Positions 51,188-61,821 of a stretch of 64,000 nucleotides of DNA are shown here, in pieces (position 1 is the stretch's first letter; every line of letters begins with the position of its first letter). The position numbers and the translations under genes are program-made. Source of the DNA: Odontesthes bonariensis (Eukaryota > Chordata > Actinopteri > Atheriniformes > Atherinopsidae); the NCBI RefSeq assembly GCF_027942865.1, contig NC_134510.1:22003209-22067208 (forward strand), in the 5' to 3' direction. The notes below the pieces were generated by a model. It saw nothing but the letters and a program-made list of their open reading frames with translations, was not told the origin of the DNA and did not search any database.

Positions 51188-51220
51188 TGCCGAAACCCAG
51201 GATTGAACGAGGGACCTTCT

Positions 51221-51252
<32 letters not shown>

Positions 51253-51260
51253 TTTTTGGC
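51188..51260 (-). tRNA. tRNA-Phe-like, GAA, class F2 variant
   Basis: Class F2 with A at position 4, so the acceptor stem has one A-C mismatch; repeated 1295 bp on at 52483. Confidence 0.4.
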
Positions 51261-51533
51261 TACAAAGGGCTAAAATGGCAGCTTTCATTTTGAAACTAAA
51301 ACCAGGAACTCGCTCCGTGGAGTGTAGACGACAAAGCTGTGGATCCAGATAAAGGCCACAAAATCGCAATAACTGACTGTTGTAGCTGAGGAAGAAGCCT
51401 CCTGTGTTTTCATTAATCTAGGTTTTTTGAGATGATTCCTTTTGACTAGTTCACTTTCCTAACATTGGCTGTGTTTCCCTCTTGACAAACATCCACAATT
51501 CATAGTAGTCTTTGCCGAAACACGGGATTGACA

Positions 51534-51578
<45 letters not shown>

Positions 51579-51866
51579 TTTGGCTACAAAGGGCTAAAAT
51601 GGCCGTTTTCATTTGGAAAGTAAAACCAGGAACTCGCTCCGTGGAGCGTAGACGACAAAGCTGGGGAGCCAGATAAAGGCCACAAAATCGCAATAATTGA
51701 CTGTTGTAGCTGAGGAAGAAGCCTCCTGTGTTTTAATTAATCTAGGTTTTTCGATATGATTCCTTTTTGCCAGTTCAATTTCCTAACATGGTTTGTGTTC
51801 CCCTCTAGAAAAACATCCACAATACATAGTCTTTGCCGAAACCCGGGATTGAACGAGGGACCTTCT

Positions 51867-51900
<34 letters not shown>

Positions 51901-52482
51901 TTGGGCTACAAAAGGCTAAAATGGCAGCTTTCATTTGGAAAGTAAAACCAGGAACTCGCTCCGTGGAGTGTAGACGACAAAGCTGGGGAGCCAGATAAAG
52001 GCCACAAAATCGCAATAATTGACTGTTGTAGCTGAGGAAGAAGCCTCCTGTGTTTTTATTAATCTAGGTTTTTTGAGATGATTCCTTTTGACCAATTCAC
52101 TTTACTAACATGGGCTTTGTTTCCCTCTTGACAAACATCCACAATTCATAGTAGTCTTTTCTAAAAGCTGGGATTGAACCAGAGACCTTCAGATCTTCAG
52201 TCTGACGCCCTCCCAACTGAGCTATTTTGGCTACAAAGGGTTAAAATGGCCGTTTTCATTTGGAAAGTGAAACCAGGAACTCGCTCCGTGGAGTGTAGAC
52301 GACAAAGCTGTAGAGCCAGATAAAGGCCACAAAAAAATGCAATAATTGACTGTTGTAGCTGAGGAAGAAGCCTCCTGTGTTTTCATTAATCTAGTTTATT
52401 TGAGATGATTCCTTTTGACCAGTTCACTGTCCTAACATGGGCTTTGTTTCCCTCTTGACAAACATCCACAATTCATAGTCTT

Positions 52483-52515
52483 TGCCGAAACCCAGGATTG
52501 AACGAGGGACCTTCT

Positions 52516-52547
<32 letters not shown>

Positions 52548-52555
52548 TTTTTGGC
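52483..52555 (-). tRNA. tRNA-Phe-like, GAA, class F2 variant
   Basis: Duplicate of the 51188 copy with the same position-4 change. Confidence 0.4.
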
Positions 52556-52828
52556 TACAAAGGGCTAAAATGGCAGCTTTCATTTTGAAACTAAAACCAG
52601 GAACTCGCTCCGTGGAGTGTAGACGACAAAGCTGTGGATCCAGATAAAGGCCACAAAATCGCAATAACTGACTGTTGTAGCTGAGGAAGAAGCCTCCTGT
52701 GTTTTCATTAATCTAGGTTTTTTGAGATGATTCCTTTTGACTAGTTCACTTTCCTAACATTGGCTGTGTTTCCCTCTTGACAAACATCCACAATTCATAG
52801 TAGTCTTTGCCGAAACACGGGATTGACA

Positions 52829-52873
<45 letters not shown>

Positions 52874-53460
52874 TTTGGCTACAAAGGGTTAAAATGGCCG
52901 TTTTCATTTGGAATGTAAAACCAGGAGCTCGCTCCGTGGAGCGTAGACGACAAAGCTGTGGAACCAGATAAAGGCCACAAAATCGCAATAATTGACTGTT
53001 GTAGCTGAGGAAGAAGCCTCCTGTGTTTTCATTAATCTAGGTTTTTTGAGATGATTCCTTTTGACCAGTTCACTTTCCTAACATGGTCTGTGTTTCCCTC
53101 TTGACAAACATCCACAATTCATAGTAGTCTTTGCTGAAACCTGGGATTGAACCAGGGACCTTCAGATCTTCAGTCTGATGCTCTCCCAACTGAGCTATTT
53201 GGGCTACAAAGGGCTAAAATGGCAGCTTTCATTTGGAAAGTAAAACCAGGAACTCGCTCCGTGGAGTGTAGACGACAAAGCTGGGGAGCCAGATAAAGGC
53301 CACAAAAAAAATGCAATAATTGACTGTTGTAGCTGAGGAAGAAGCCTCCTGTGTTATCGTTAATGCAGATTTTTTGGAGTTTATGCCTTTTTACCGGTTC
53401 AATTTCCTAACATGGGCTGTTGTTCCCTCTTGACAAACATCCACAATTCATAGTAGTCTT

Positions 53461-53477
53461 TGCCAAAACACGGGATT

Positions 53478-53525
<48 letters not shown>

Positions 53526-53533
53526 TTTTCGGC
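53461..53533 (-). tRNA. tRNA-Phe, GAA, class F1 variant
   Basis: The 3' acceptor strand is TTTTGGC, giving a G-T wobble at 4-69. Otherwise class F1, with G at position 26 instead of A. Confidence 0.6.
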
Positions 53534-53789
53534 TACAAAGGGCTAAAATGGCAGCTTTCATTTTGAAACTAAAACCAGGAACTCGCTCCGTGGAGTGTAG
53601 ACGACAAAGCTGGGGAGCCAGATAAAGGCCACAAAAAAAATGCAATAATTGACTGTTGTAGCTGAGGAAGAAGCCTCCTGTGTTTTCGTTAATGCAGATT
53701 TTTTGGAGTTTATGCCTTTTTACCGGTTCACTTTCCTAACATGGGCTGTTGTTCCCTCTTGACAAACATCCACAATTCATAGTAGTCTT

Positions 53790-53862
53790 TGCCGAAACAC
53801 GGGATTGAACCAGGGACCTTCAGATCTTCAGTCTGATGCTCTCCCAACTGAGCTTTTTCGGC
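53790..53862 (-). tRNA. tRNA-Phe, GAA, class F1
   Basis: Class F1; counterpart of 49787 in the 4003-bp duplication. Confidence 0.6.
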
Positions 53863-53982
53863 TACAAAGGGCTAAAATGGCCGTTTTCATTTGGAAAGTG
53901 AAACCAGGAACTCGCTCCGTGGAGCGTACACAACAAAGCTGTGGAGCCAGATAAAGGCCACAAAATCGTAATAATTGACTGT

Positions 53983-54083
53983 TGTAGCTGAGGAAGAAGC
54001 CTCCTGTGTTTTCATTAATCTAGTTTTTTTGAGATGATTCCTTTTGACCAGTTCACTTTCACAAAAAAAATGCAATAATTGAC
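53983..54083. repeat. Short unit lacking its tRNA (2)
   Basis: Same deletion junction at 54060, exactly 4003 bp from the first, so one deletion was later duplicated. Confidence 0.8.
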
Positions 54084-54565
54084 TGTTGTAGCTGAGGAAG
54101 AAGCCTCCTGTGTTATCGTTAATGCAGATTTTTTGGAGTTTATGCCTTTTTACCGGTTCAATTTCCTAACATGGGCTGTTGTTCCCTCTTGACAAACATC
54201 CACAATTCATAGTAGTCTTTGCCAAAACACGGGATTGAACCAGGGACCTTCAGATCTTCAGCCTGACACTCTCCCAACTGAGCTATTTTGGCTACAAAGG
54301 GTTAAAATGGCCGTTTTCATTTGGAAAGTAAAACCAGGAACTCGCTCCGTGGAGCGTAGACGACAAACCTGTGGAGCCAGATAAAGGCCACAAAATCGCA
54401 ATAATTGACTGTTGTAGCTGAGGAAGAAGCCTCCTGTGTTTTCATTAATCTAGGTTTTTTGAGATGATTCCTTTTGACTAGTTCACTTTCCTAACATTGG
54501 CTGTGTTTCCCTCTTGACAAACATCCACAATTCATAGTAGTCTTTGCCGAAACACGGGATTGACA

Positions 54566-54610
<45 letters not shown>

Positions 54611-54868
54611 TTTGGCTACAAAGGGTTAAAATGGCCGTTTTCATTTGGAATGTAAAACCAGGAGCTCGCTCCGTGGAGCGTAGACGACAAAGCTGTGGAG
54701 CCAGATAAAGGCCACAAAATCGCAATAATTGACTGTTGTAGCTGAGGAAGAAGCCTTCTGTGTTTTCATTAATCTAGGTTTTTTGAGATGATTCCTTTTG
54801 ACCAGTTCACTTTCCTAACATGGGCTGTGTTTCCCTCTTGACAAACATCCACAATTCATAGTAGTCTT

Positions 54869-54941
54869 TGCTGAAAGCTGGGATTGAACCAGCAACCTTC
54901 AAATCTTAAGTCTGACGCTCTACCAACTGAGCTATTTTGGC
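54869..54941 (-). tRNA. tRNA-like, anticodon TAA, class L
   Basis: Class L. The base just outside the 5' end region differs (CTACGAAGG). Confidence 0.58.
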
Positions 54942-55214
54942 TACGAAGGGTTAAAATGGCCGTTTTCATTTGGAAAGTAAAACCAGGAACTCGCTCCGTG
55001 GAGCGTAGACGACAAACCTGTGGAGCCAGATAAAGGCCACAAAATCGCAATAATTGACTGTTGTAGCTGAGGAAGAAGCCTCCTGTGTTTTCATTAATCT
55101 AGTTTTTTTGAGATGATTCCTTTTGACTAGTTCACTTTCCTAACATTGGCTGTGTTTCCCTCTTGACAAACATCCACAATTCATAGTAGTCTTTGCCGAA
55201 ACACGGGATTGACA

Positions 55215-55259
<45 letters not shown>

Positions 55260-56503
55260 TTTGGCTACAAAGGGTTAAAATGGCCGTTTTCATTTGGAAT
55301 GTAAAACCAGGAGCTCGCTCCGTGGAGCGTAGACGACAAAGCTGGGGAGCCAGATAAAGGCCACAAAAAAAATGCAATAATTGACTGTTGTAGCTGAGGA
55401 AGAAGCCTCCTGTGTTTTCATTAATCTAGGTTTTTTGAGATGATTCCTTTTGACCAGTTCACTTTCCTAACATGGGCTGTGTTCCCCTCTTGACAAACAT
55501 CCACAATTCATAGTAGTCTTTGCTGAAACCTGGGATTGAACCAGGGACCTTCAGATCTTCAGTCTGATGCTCTCCCAACTGAGCTATTTGGGCTACAAAG
55601 GGCTAAAATGGCAGCTTTCATTTGGAAAGTAAAACCAGGAACTCGCTCCGTGGAGTGTAGACGACAAAGCTGGGGAGCCAGATAAAGGCCACAAAAAAAA
55701 TGCAATAATTGACTGTTGTAGCTGAGGAAGAAGCCTCCTGTGTTATCGTTAATGCAGATTTTTTGGAGTTTATGCCTTTTTACCGGTTCAATTTCCTAAC
55801 ATGGGCTGTTGTTCCCTCTTGACAAACATCCACAATTCATAGTAGTCTTTGCCAAAACACGGGATTGAACCAGGGACCTTCAGATCTTCAGCCTGACGCT
55901 CTCCCAACTGAGCTATTTTGGCTACAAAGGGTTAAAATGGCCGTTTTCATTTGGAAAGTAAAACCAGGAACTCGCTCCGTGGAGCGTAGACGACAAACCT
56001 GTGGAGCCAGATAAAGGCCACAAAATCGCAATAATTGACTGTTGTAGCTGAGGAAGAAGCCTCCTGTGTTTTCATTAATCTAGGTTTTTTGAGATGATTC
56101 CTTTTGACCAGTTCACTTTACTAACATTGGCTGTGTTTCCCTCTTGACAAACATCCACAATTCATAGTAGTCTTTGCTGAAACACGGGATTGAACCAGGG
56201 ACCTTCAGATCTTCAGCCTGACGCTCTCCCAACTGAGCTATTTTGGCTACAAAGGGCTAAAATGGCAGCTTTCATTTGGAAAGTAAAACCAGGAACTCGC
56301 TCCGTGGAGCGTAGACGACAAAGCTGGGGAGCCAGATAAAGGCCACAAAAAAAATGCAATAATTGACTGTTGTAGCTGAGGAAGAAGCCTCCTGTGTTTT
56401 CGTTAATGCAGATTTTTTGGAGTTTATGCCTTTTTACCGGTTCACTTTCCTAACATGGGCTGTTGTTCCCTCTTGACAAACATCCACAATTCATAGTAGT
56501 CTT

Positions 56504-56576
56504 TGCCGAAACACGGGATTGAACCAGGGACCTTCAGATCTTCAGTCTGATGCTCTCCCAACTGAGCTTTTTCGGC
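56504..56576 (-). tRNA. tRNA-Phe, GAA, class F1
   Basis: Class F1. Its 5' flank is the CTTTTGGAAAATAAAAC variant shared with 58779 and 63657. Confidence 0.6.
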
Positions 56577-56851
56577 TACAAAGGGCTAAAATGGCCGTTT
56601 TCTTTTGGAAAATAAAACCAGGAACTCCCTCCATGGAGTGTAGACGACAAAGCTGTAGAGCCAGATAAAGGCCACAAAAAAATGCAATAATTGACTGTTG
56701 TAGCTGAGGAAGAAGCCTCCTGTGTTTTCATTAATCTAGGTTTTTTGAGATGATTCCTTTTGACCAGTTCACTTTCCTAACATTGGCTGTGTTTCCCTCT
56801 TGACAAACATCCACAATTCATAGTAGTCTTTGCCGAAACACGGGATTGACA

Positions 56852-56896
<45 letters not shown>

Positions 56897-57126
56897 TTTG
56901 GCTACAAAGGGTTAAAATGGCCGTTTTCATTTGGAAAGTAAAACCAGGAACTCGCTCCGTGGAGCGTAGACGACAAAGCTGTGGAGCCAGATAAAGGCCA
57001 CAAAATCGCAATAATTGACTGTTGTAGCTGAGGAAGAAGCCTCCTGTGTTTTCATTAATCTAGTTTTTTTGAAATGATTCCTTTTTGCCAGTTCAATTTC
57101 CTAACATGGTTTGTGTTCCCCTCTAG

Positions 57127-57131
57127 AAAAA
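57127..57131 (-). terminator. T5 run, possible Pol III terminator
   Basis: Five T on the minus strand, 23 nt past the 3' end of the tRNA at 57155. Most units lack any T4 run this close. Confidence 0.5.
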
Positions 57132-57154
57132 CATCCACAATTCATAGTAGTCTT

Positions 57155-57171
57155 TGCTGAAACCTGGGATT

Positions 57172-57221
<50 letters not shown>

Positions 57222-57227
57222 TTCGGC
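57155..57227 (-). tRNA. tRNA-Phe, GAA, class U8, best copy
   Basis: This is one of the most complete cloverleaves in the window. Position 8 is U, the A box is TAGCTCAGTTGG, G20 and A73 are present, the anticodon stem pairs fully, and the T stem CCTGG/CCAGG is perfect around TTCAATC. The only defect I find is a C-A pair at 3-70 (3' strand TTTCAGC). A run of five T on the minus strand (57127-57131) lies 23 nt beyond the 3' end and could terminate Pol III. I rate it the likeliest working gene together with 49134 and 59753. Confidence 0.72.
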
Positions 57228-57476
57228 TACAAAGGGCCAAAATGGCAGCTTTCATTTGGAAAGTAAAACCAGGAACTCGCTCCATGGAGCGTAGATGACA
57301 AAGCTGTGGAGCCAGATAAAGGCAAAAAAATCGCAATAATTGACTGTTGTAGCTGAGGAAGAAGCCTACTGTGTTTTCATTAATCTAGGTTTTTCGATAT
57401 GATTCCTTTTTGCCAGTTCAATTTCCTAACATGGTTTGTGTTCCCCTCTAGACAAACATCCACAATACATAGTCTT

Positions 57477-57549
57477 TGCTGAAACCCGGGATTGAACGAG
57501 GGACCTTCTTATCCTCAGCCTGACGCTCTCCCAACTGAGCTATTTTGGC
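57477..57549 (-). pseudogene. tRNA-like, anticodon GAG
   Basis: The anticodon loop reads CTGAGGA (GAG), and the anticodon stem has several mismatches. The acceptor stem has a C-A mismatch at 3-70 and an A-C mismatch at 4-69. It is most likely a decayed Phe copy, not a Leu gene. Confidence 0.55.
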
Positions 57550-57822
57550 TATAAAGGGTTAAAATGGCCGTTTTCATTTGGAAAGTAAAACCAGGAACTC
57601 GCTCCGTGGAGCGTAGACGACAAACCTGTGGAGCCAGATAAAGGCCACAAAATCGCAATAATTGACTGTTGTAGCTGAGGAAGAAGCCTCCTGTGTTTTC
57701 ATTAATCTAGGTTTTTTGAGATGATTCCTTTTGACTAGTTCACTTTCCTAACATTGGCTGTGTTTCCCTCTTGACAAACATCCACAATTCATAGTAGTCT
57801 TTGCCGAAACACGGGATTGACA

Positions 57823-57867
<45 letters not shown>

Positions 57868-58125
57868 TTTGGCTACAAAGGGTTAAAATGGCCGTTTTCA
57901 TTTGGAATGTAAAACCAGGAGCTCGCTCCGTGGAGCGTAGACGACAAACCTGTGGAGCCAGATAAAGGCCACAAAATCGCAATAATTGACTGTTGTAGCT
58001 GAGGAAGAAGCCTCCTGTGTTTTCATTAATCTAGGTTTTTTGAGATGATTCCTTTTGACCAGTTCACTTTCCTAACATGGGCTGTGTTCCCCTCTTGACA
58101 AACATCCACAATTCATAGTAGTCTT

Positions 58126-58198
58126 TGCTGAAAGCTGGGATTGAACCAGCAACCTTCAAATCTTAAGTCTGACGCTCTACCAACTGAGCTATTTTGGC
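58126..58198 (-). tRNA. tRNA-like, anticodon TAA, class L
   Basis: Class L; repeated 1302 bp on at 59428. Confidence 0.58.
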
Positions 58199-58778
58199 TA
58201 CAAAGGGTTAAAAGGGCCGTTTTCATTTGGAAAGTAAAACCAGGAACTTGCTCCGTGGAGCGTAGACGACAAAGCTGTGGAGCCAGATAAAGGCCACAAA
58301 ATCGCAATAATTGACTGTTGTAGCTGAGGAAGAAGCCTCCTGTGTTTTCATTAATCTAGGTTTTTTGAGATGATTCCTTTTGACCAGTTCACTTTACTAA
58401 CATTGGCTGTGTTTCCCTCTTGACAAACATCCACAATTCATAGTAGTCTTTGCTGAAACACGGGATTGAACCAGGGACCTTCAGATCTTCAGCCTGACGC
58501 TCTCCCAACTGAGCTATTTTGGCTACAAAGGGCTAAAATGGCAGCTTTCATTTGGAAAGTAAAACCAGGAACTCGCTCCGTGGAGAGTAGATGACAAAGC
58601 TGGGGAGCCAGATAAAGGCCACAAAAAAATGCAATAATTGACTGTTGGAGCTGAGGAAGAAGCCTCCTGTGTTTTCGTTAATGCAGATTTTTTGGAGTTT
58701 ATGCCTTTTTACCGGTTCACTTTCCTAACATGGGCTGTTGTTCCCTCTTGACAAACATCCACAATTCATAGTAGTCTT

Positions 58779-58851
58779 TGCCGAAACACGGGATTGAACC
58801 AGGGACCTTCAGATCTTCAGTCTGATGCTCTCCCAACTGAGCTTTTTCGGC
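58779..58851 (-). tRNA. tRNA-Phe, GAA, class F1
   Basis: Class F1, with the same variant 5' flank as 56504. Confidence 0.6.
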
Positions 58852-59124
58852 TACAAAGGGCTAAAATGGCCGTTTTCTTTTGGAAAATAAAACAAGGAAC
58901 TCCCTCCATGGAGTGTAGACGACAAAGCTGTAGAGCCAGATAAAGGCCACAAAATCGCAATAATTGACTGTTGTAGCTGAGGAAGAAGCCTCCTGTGTTT
59001 TCATTAATCTAGGTTTTTTGAGATGATTCCTTTTGACTAGTTCACTTTCCTAACATTGGCTGTGTTTCCCTCTTGACAAACATCCACAATTCATAGTAGT
59101 CTTTGCCGAAACACGGGATTGACA

Positions 59125-59169
<45 letters not shown>

Positions 59170-59427
59170 TTTGGCTACAAAGGGTTAAAATGGCCGTTTT
59201 CATTTGGAATGTAAAACCAGGAGCTCGCTCCGTGGAGCGTAGACGACAAACCTGTGGAGCCAGATAAAGGCCACAAAATCGCAATAATTGACTGTTGTAG
59301 CTGAGGAAGAAGCCTCCTGTGTTTTCATTAATCTAGGTTTTTTGAGATGATTCCTTTTGACCAGTTCACTTTCCTAACATGGGCTGTGTTCCCCTCTTGA
59401 CAAACATCCACAATTCATAGTAGTCTT

Positions 59428-59500
59428 TGCTGAAAGCTGGGATTGAACCAGCAACCTTCAAATCTTAAGTCTGACGCTCTACCAACTGAGCTATTTTGGC
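59428..59500 (-). tRNA. tRNA-like, anticodon TAA, class L
   Basis: Class L, the last one in the window, one unit left of the class U8 copy at 59753. Confidence 0.58.
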
Positions 59501-59724
59501 TACAAAGGGTTAAAATGGCCGTTTTCATTTGGAAAGTAAAACCAGGAACTCGCTCCGTGGAGCGTAGACGACAAAGCTGTGGAGCCAGATAAAGGCCACA
59601 AAATCGCAATAATTGACTGTTGTAGCTGAGGAAGAAGCCTCCTGTGTTTTCATTAATCTAGTTTTTTTGAAATGATTCCTTTTTGCCAGTTCAATTTCCT
59701 AACATGGTTTGTGTTCCCCTCTAG

Positions 59725-59729
59725 AAAAA
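59725..59729 (-). terminator. T5 run, possible Pol III terminator
   Basis: Five T on the minus strand, 23 nt past the tRNA at 59753. Confidence 0.5.
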
Positions 59730-59752
59730 CATCCACAATTCATAGTAGTCTT

Positions 59753-59769
59753 TGCTGAAACCTTGGATT

Positions 59770-59819
<50 letters not shown>

Positions 59820-59825
59820 TTCGGC
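59753..59825 (-). tRNA. tRNA-Phe, GAA, class U8
   Basis: Duplicate of the 57155 unit (2598 bp apart). It differs by one T-stem mismatch (CCTGG with CAAGG) in addition to the C-A pair at 3-70. U8, G20, A73 and the paired anticodon stem are kept, and a T5 run follows. Confidence 0.65.
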
Positions 59826-60074
59826 TACAAAGGGCCAAAATGGCAGCTTTCATTTGGAAAGTAAAACCAGGAACTCGCTCCATGGAGCGTAGATGACAAA
59901 GCTGTGGAGCCAGATAAAGGCAAAAAAATCGCAATAATTGACTGTTGTAGCTGAGGAAGAAGCCTACTGTGTTTTCATTAATCTAGGTTTTTCGATATGA
60001 TTCCTTTTTGCCAGTTCAATTTCCTAACATGGTTTGTGTTCCCCTCTAGACAAACATCCACAATACATAGTCTT

Positions 60075-60147
60075 TGCTGAAACCCGGGATTGAACGAGGG
60101 ACCTTCTTATCCTCAGTCTGACGCTCTCCCAACTGAGCTATTTCGGC
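60075..60147 (-). pseudogene. tRNA-like, anticodon GAG
   Basis: Duplicate of the 57477 copy (2598 bp apart) with the same GAG loop and mispaired anticodon stem. Its 5' acceptor strand is GCCGAAA with U8. Confidence 0.55.
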
Positions 60148-60628
60148 TACAAAGGGCTAAAATGGCAGCTTTCATTTGGAAAGTAAAACCAGGAACTCGC
60201 TCCGTGGAGTGTAGACGACAAAGCTGGGGAGCCAGATAAAGGCCACAAAATCGCAATAATTGACTGTTGTAGCTGAGGAAGAAGCCTCCTTTGTTTTCAT
60301 TAATCTAGGTTTTTTGAGATGATTCCTTTTGACCAATTCACTTTCCTAACATGGGCTTTGTTTCCCTCTTGACAAACATCCACAATTCATACTAGTCTTT
60401 GCTGAAACCTTGGATTGAACCAGGGACCTTCAGATCTTCAGTCTGATGCTCTCCCAACTGAGCTATTTGGGCTACAAAGGGCTAAAATGGCAGCTTTCAT
60501 TTGGAAAGTAAAACCAGGAACTCGCTCCGTGGAGTGTAGACGACAAAGCTGTGGATCCAGATAAAGGCCACAAAATCGCAATAATTGACTGTTGTAGCTG
60601 AGGAAGAAGCCTCCTGTGTTTTCATTAA

Positions 60629-60645
60629 CCTTTGATGCGCAACAT
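60629..60645 (+). repeat. Left terminal inverted repeat
   Basis: Seventeen bases, CCTTTGATGCGCAACAT, directly after TTAA; one C shorter than the right end. Confidence 0.85.
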
Positions 60646-60672
60646 ATGCACACCCCCTGTAATGCACAACAT

Positions 60673-60905
60673 GGGTCAAAAATGACCCGCATTCATTTCC
60701 AAGGTAATTTCATGCTGGCTGAGTTTCTCTTTGTTCTATCTTTTGAAATCAATTTAATTTATGATTGAATATTCCAAGTATTCTTTAAATATCTTGTTTT
60801 TGATCACCACTGATCATTATTTTCATTTTTACTTTCATACTTTATAAGCAAAAGTAGTTTTTATATTACTACATCGAATTTACACACATGGGTCAAAAAT
60901 GACCC
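60673..60905 (+). repeat. Left subterminal arm bounded by two palindromes
   Basis: It starts and ends with GGGTCAAAAATGACCC (60673-60688 and 60890-60905). Shared landmarks with the right arm include GCATTCATTT, GGCTGAG, AAATATCTTGTTTTTG and TTTACACACATGGGTC. Confidence 0.75.
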
Positions 60906-61041
60906 ATTCATCCAAATGTGACATAAAATAAAGTAACTTAATACTATTTAACTCTTTTCAAGTAGTTACTTTAGCAGTGAGTGGGGCCAAACAATTATTT
61001 AGTATTTGCAACATGTTTGTCATTTTTTCACACGCACATAC
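60906..61041. other. Unassigned transposon interior, left
   Basis: AT-rich sequence between the left arm and the nested repeat. I see no gene or motif in it. Confidence 0.5.
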
Positions 61042-61555
61042 TGTCAGGTTTTTGGGGTGGCAAAGCAGGTGGACCCACATGCAGACACTGCAGGCTGAAC
61101 AAAGCATCTTTAATATAACCAAAAAGGGTTATAGGCAAGATCCAAAAACAGAAAATGGAAGAACAAGGCAAATAGGGAAAACATGACTATGACTTTGACT
61201 ATGACGACTACAATACAAATACAACTACCAGACAAAGACCAGAACGGCAAGACTTACTTTGGAAGACTAATGACGCAACAACAAAATAAATAACTTAAAT
61301 ACAAAGGGGAAGAAGAACAGGTGAAGAGAGGGAGGAGAAGCTCAGGTGAGGGGAGTGAGCAGAATATGGATTGGTGGGGAAAACACCAGGAGGCAGGGAT
61401 GAACAAACAATACAACAAGACAGAGGTGTGAGCAATCAAAAACGAGCAGGAAAAAGACAAAGACAGAAAGTGAACAGAACACAAGAGGACAACCACTACA
61501 AAAACAGGAACTAAACAATAGAACCAAGACAGGAAATAACATAACCATGATAACA
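61042..61555. mobile_element. Nested interspersed repeat of uncertain class
   Basis: Base composition changes sharply to an A-rich (plus strand) stretch of about 514 bp, starting TGTCAGGTTTTTGGGGTGG and ending near CATGATAACA, the latter a possible decayed inverted match to TGTCA. The motifs GGACCCACATGCAGAC and CTCAGGTGAGGGG resemble a repeat I remember as common in teleost genomes, but I cannot name the family. No coding region or clear target duplication is visible. Confidence 0.35.
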
Positions 61556-61821
61556 GTTAACACATAACCCTACCCTAACGACTAACTAAAATAGAATATG
61601 TCAACAGCTAGCTAATAATAATTATTTGTAACTTTCTGACAAGTAATGTACTCACTCTCAAGGTAACCTAAACCTAATCATCATATAATGTAATGTAATG
61701 TTATCTTTCACTACTGTCATCAAGAAATCTCTAAAGTAATATTAGTACAATTGAAAAACAAAACTTACTGTGCTTATGTGTGATGGGAGCTGTGCTGAGC
61801 TGTGAAATGGTAAATGCATGC
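61556..61821. other. Unassigned transposon interior, right
   Basis: AT-rich sequence between the nested repeat and the right inner arm, with a short ATGTAATGTAATGTTA stretch. No gene seen. Confidence 0.5.

Larger units (their letters stand above)
388..52231 (-). pseudogene. Class D: 23 tRNA-Phe-like copies with an altered 3' acceptor strand
   Basis: The 3' acceptor end reads TTTAGA or TTCAGA followed by AA, so the first acceptor pair is lost and others are weakened. Anticodon GAA, a paired anticodon stem and a good B box are kept. Start positions (each ends 72 nt later): 388, 1691, 3313, 5261, 7861, 18911, 20214, 21189, 22811, 24759, 28340, 29643, 31265, 32891, 34839, 39396, 43300, 44272, 45244, 46216, 47188, 50864, 52159. 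The copy at 24759 is hybrid: it contains the junction of the 9.1-kb duplication. Confidence 0.7.
50539..52880. repeat. 1295-bp four-unit duplication
   Basis: Markers CGCCCTCCC (50911 and 52206) and the position-4 variant tRNAs (51188 and 52483) recur 1295 bp apart. The second copy is cut short near 52.9 kb, where the flank type changes. Confidence 0.75.
57127..60147. repeat. 2598-bp duplicated unit pair (57.1 and 59.7 kb)
   Basis: The adjacent U8 and GAG units at 57155/57477 recur at 59753/60075, along with rare flank markers GGGCCAAAATGG and AAGGCAAAAAAATCGC. Confidence 0.7.
1..60624 (-). repeat. tRNA-Phe-derived tandem satellite array, left part
   Basis: About 186 head-to-tail units of 321-329 bp. 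All tRNA-like segments lie on the minus strand at steps of about 325 bp, with no gap except two short tRNA-less units. Read on the minus strand, each unit has a ~150-bp 5' flank (with a CGCTCC/GGAGCG hairpin), the 73-nt tRNA-like segment, then ~100 bp of 3' flank that leads into the next unit. The tRNA segment matches the eukaryotic tRNA-Phe plan: acceptor GCCGAAA, A box TAGCTCAGTTGG, anticodon loop CTGAAGA, B box GGTTCAATCC, discriminator A73. Unit variants are shuffled and amplified in blocks, which points to concerted evolution by unequal exchange. The array continues past position 1. Confidence 0.95.

Noticed and set aside
1-60624. CRISPR array
   Set aside because: The repeats are ~325 bp with homologous spacers and a tRNA in each unit. 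This is a eukaryotic satellite, not short repeats with unique spacers.
1-60624. Hammerhead ribozyme within the satellite unit
   Set aside because: The core CTGATGA with a matching GAAA is not found on either strand; CTGATGC in the anticodon region is a chance resemblance.
1-60624. tRNA-derived SINE insertions
   Set aside because: The tRNA segments are in strict tandem with their flanks, have no A-rich or LINE-like tails, and lack target duplications.
1-60624. 5S rRNA gene array
   Set aside because: The unit has a tRNA cloverleaf with A and B boxes and no 5S-type internal control region.
60977-61563. Open frames inside the transposon
   Set aside because: Short, low in complexity, and lying in the nested A-rich repeat; no transposase motif is visible.
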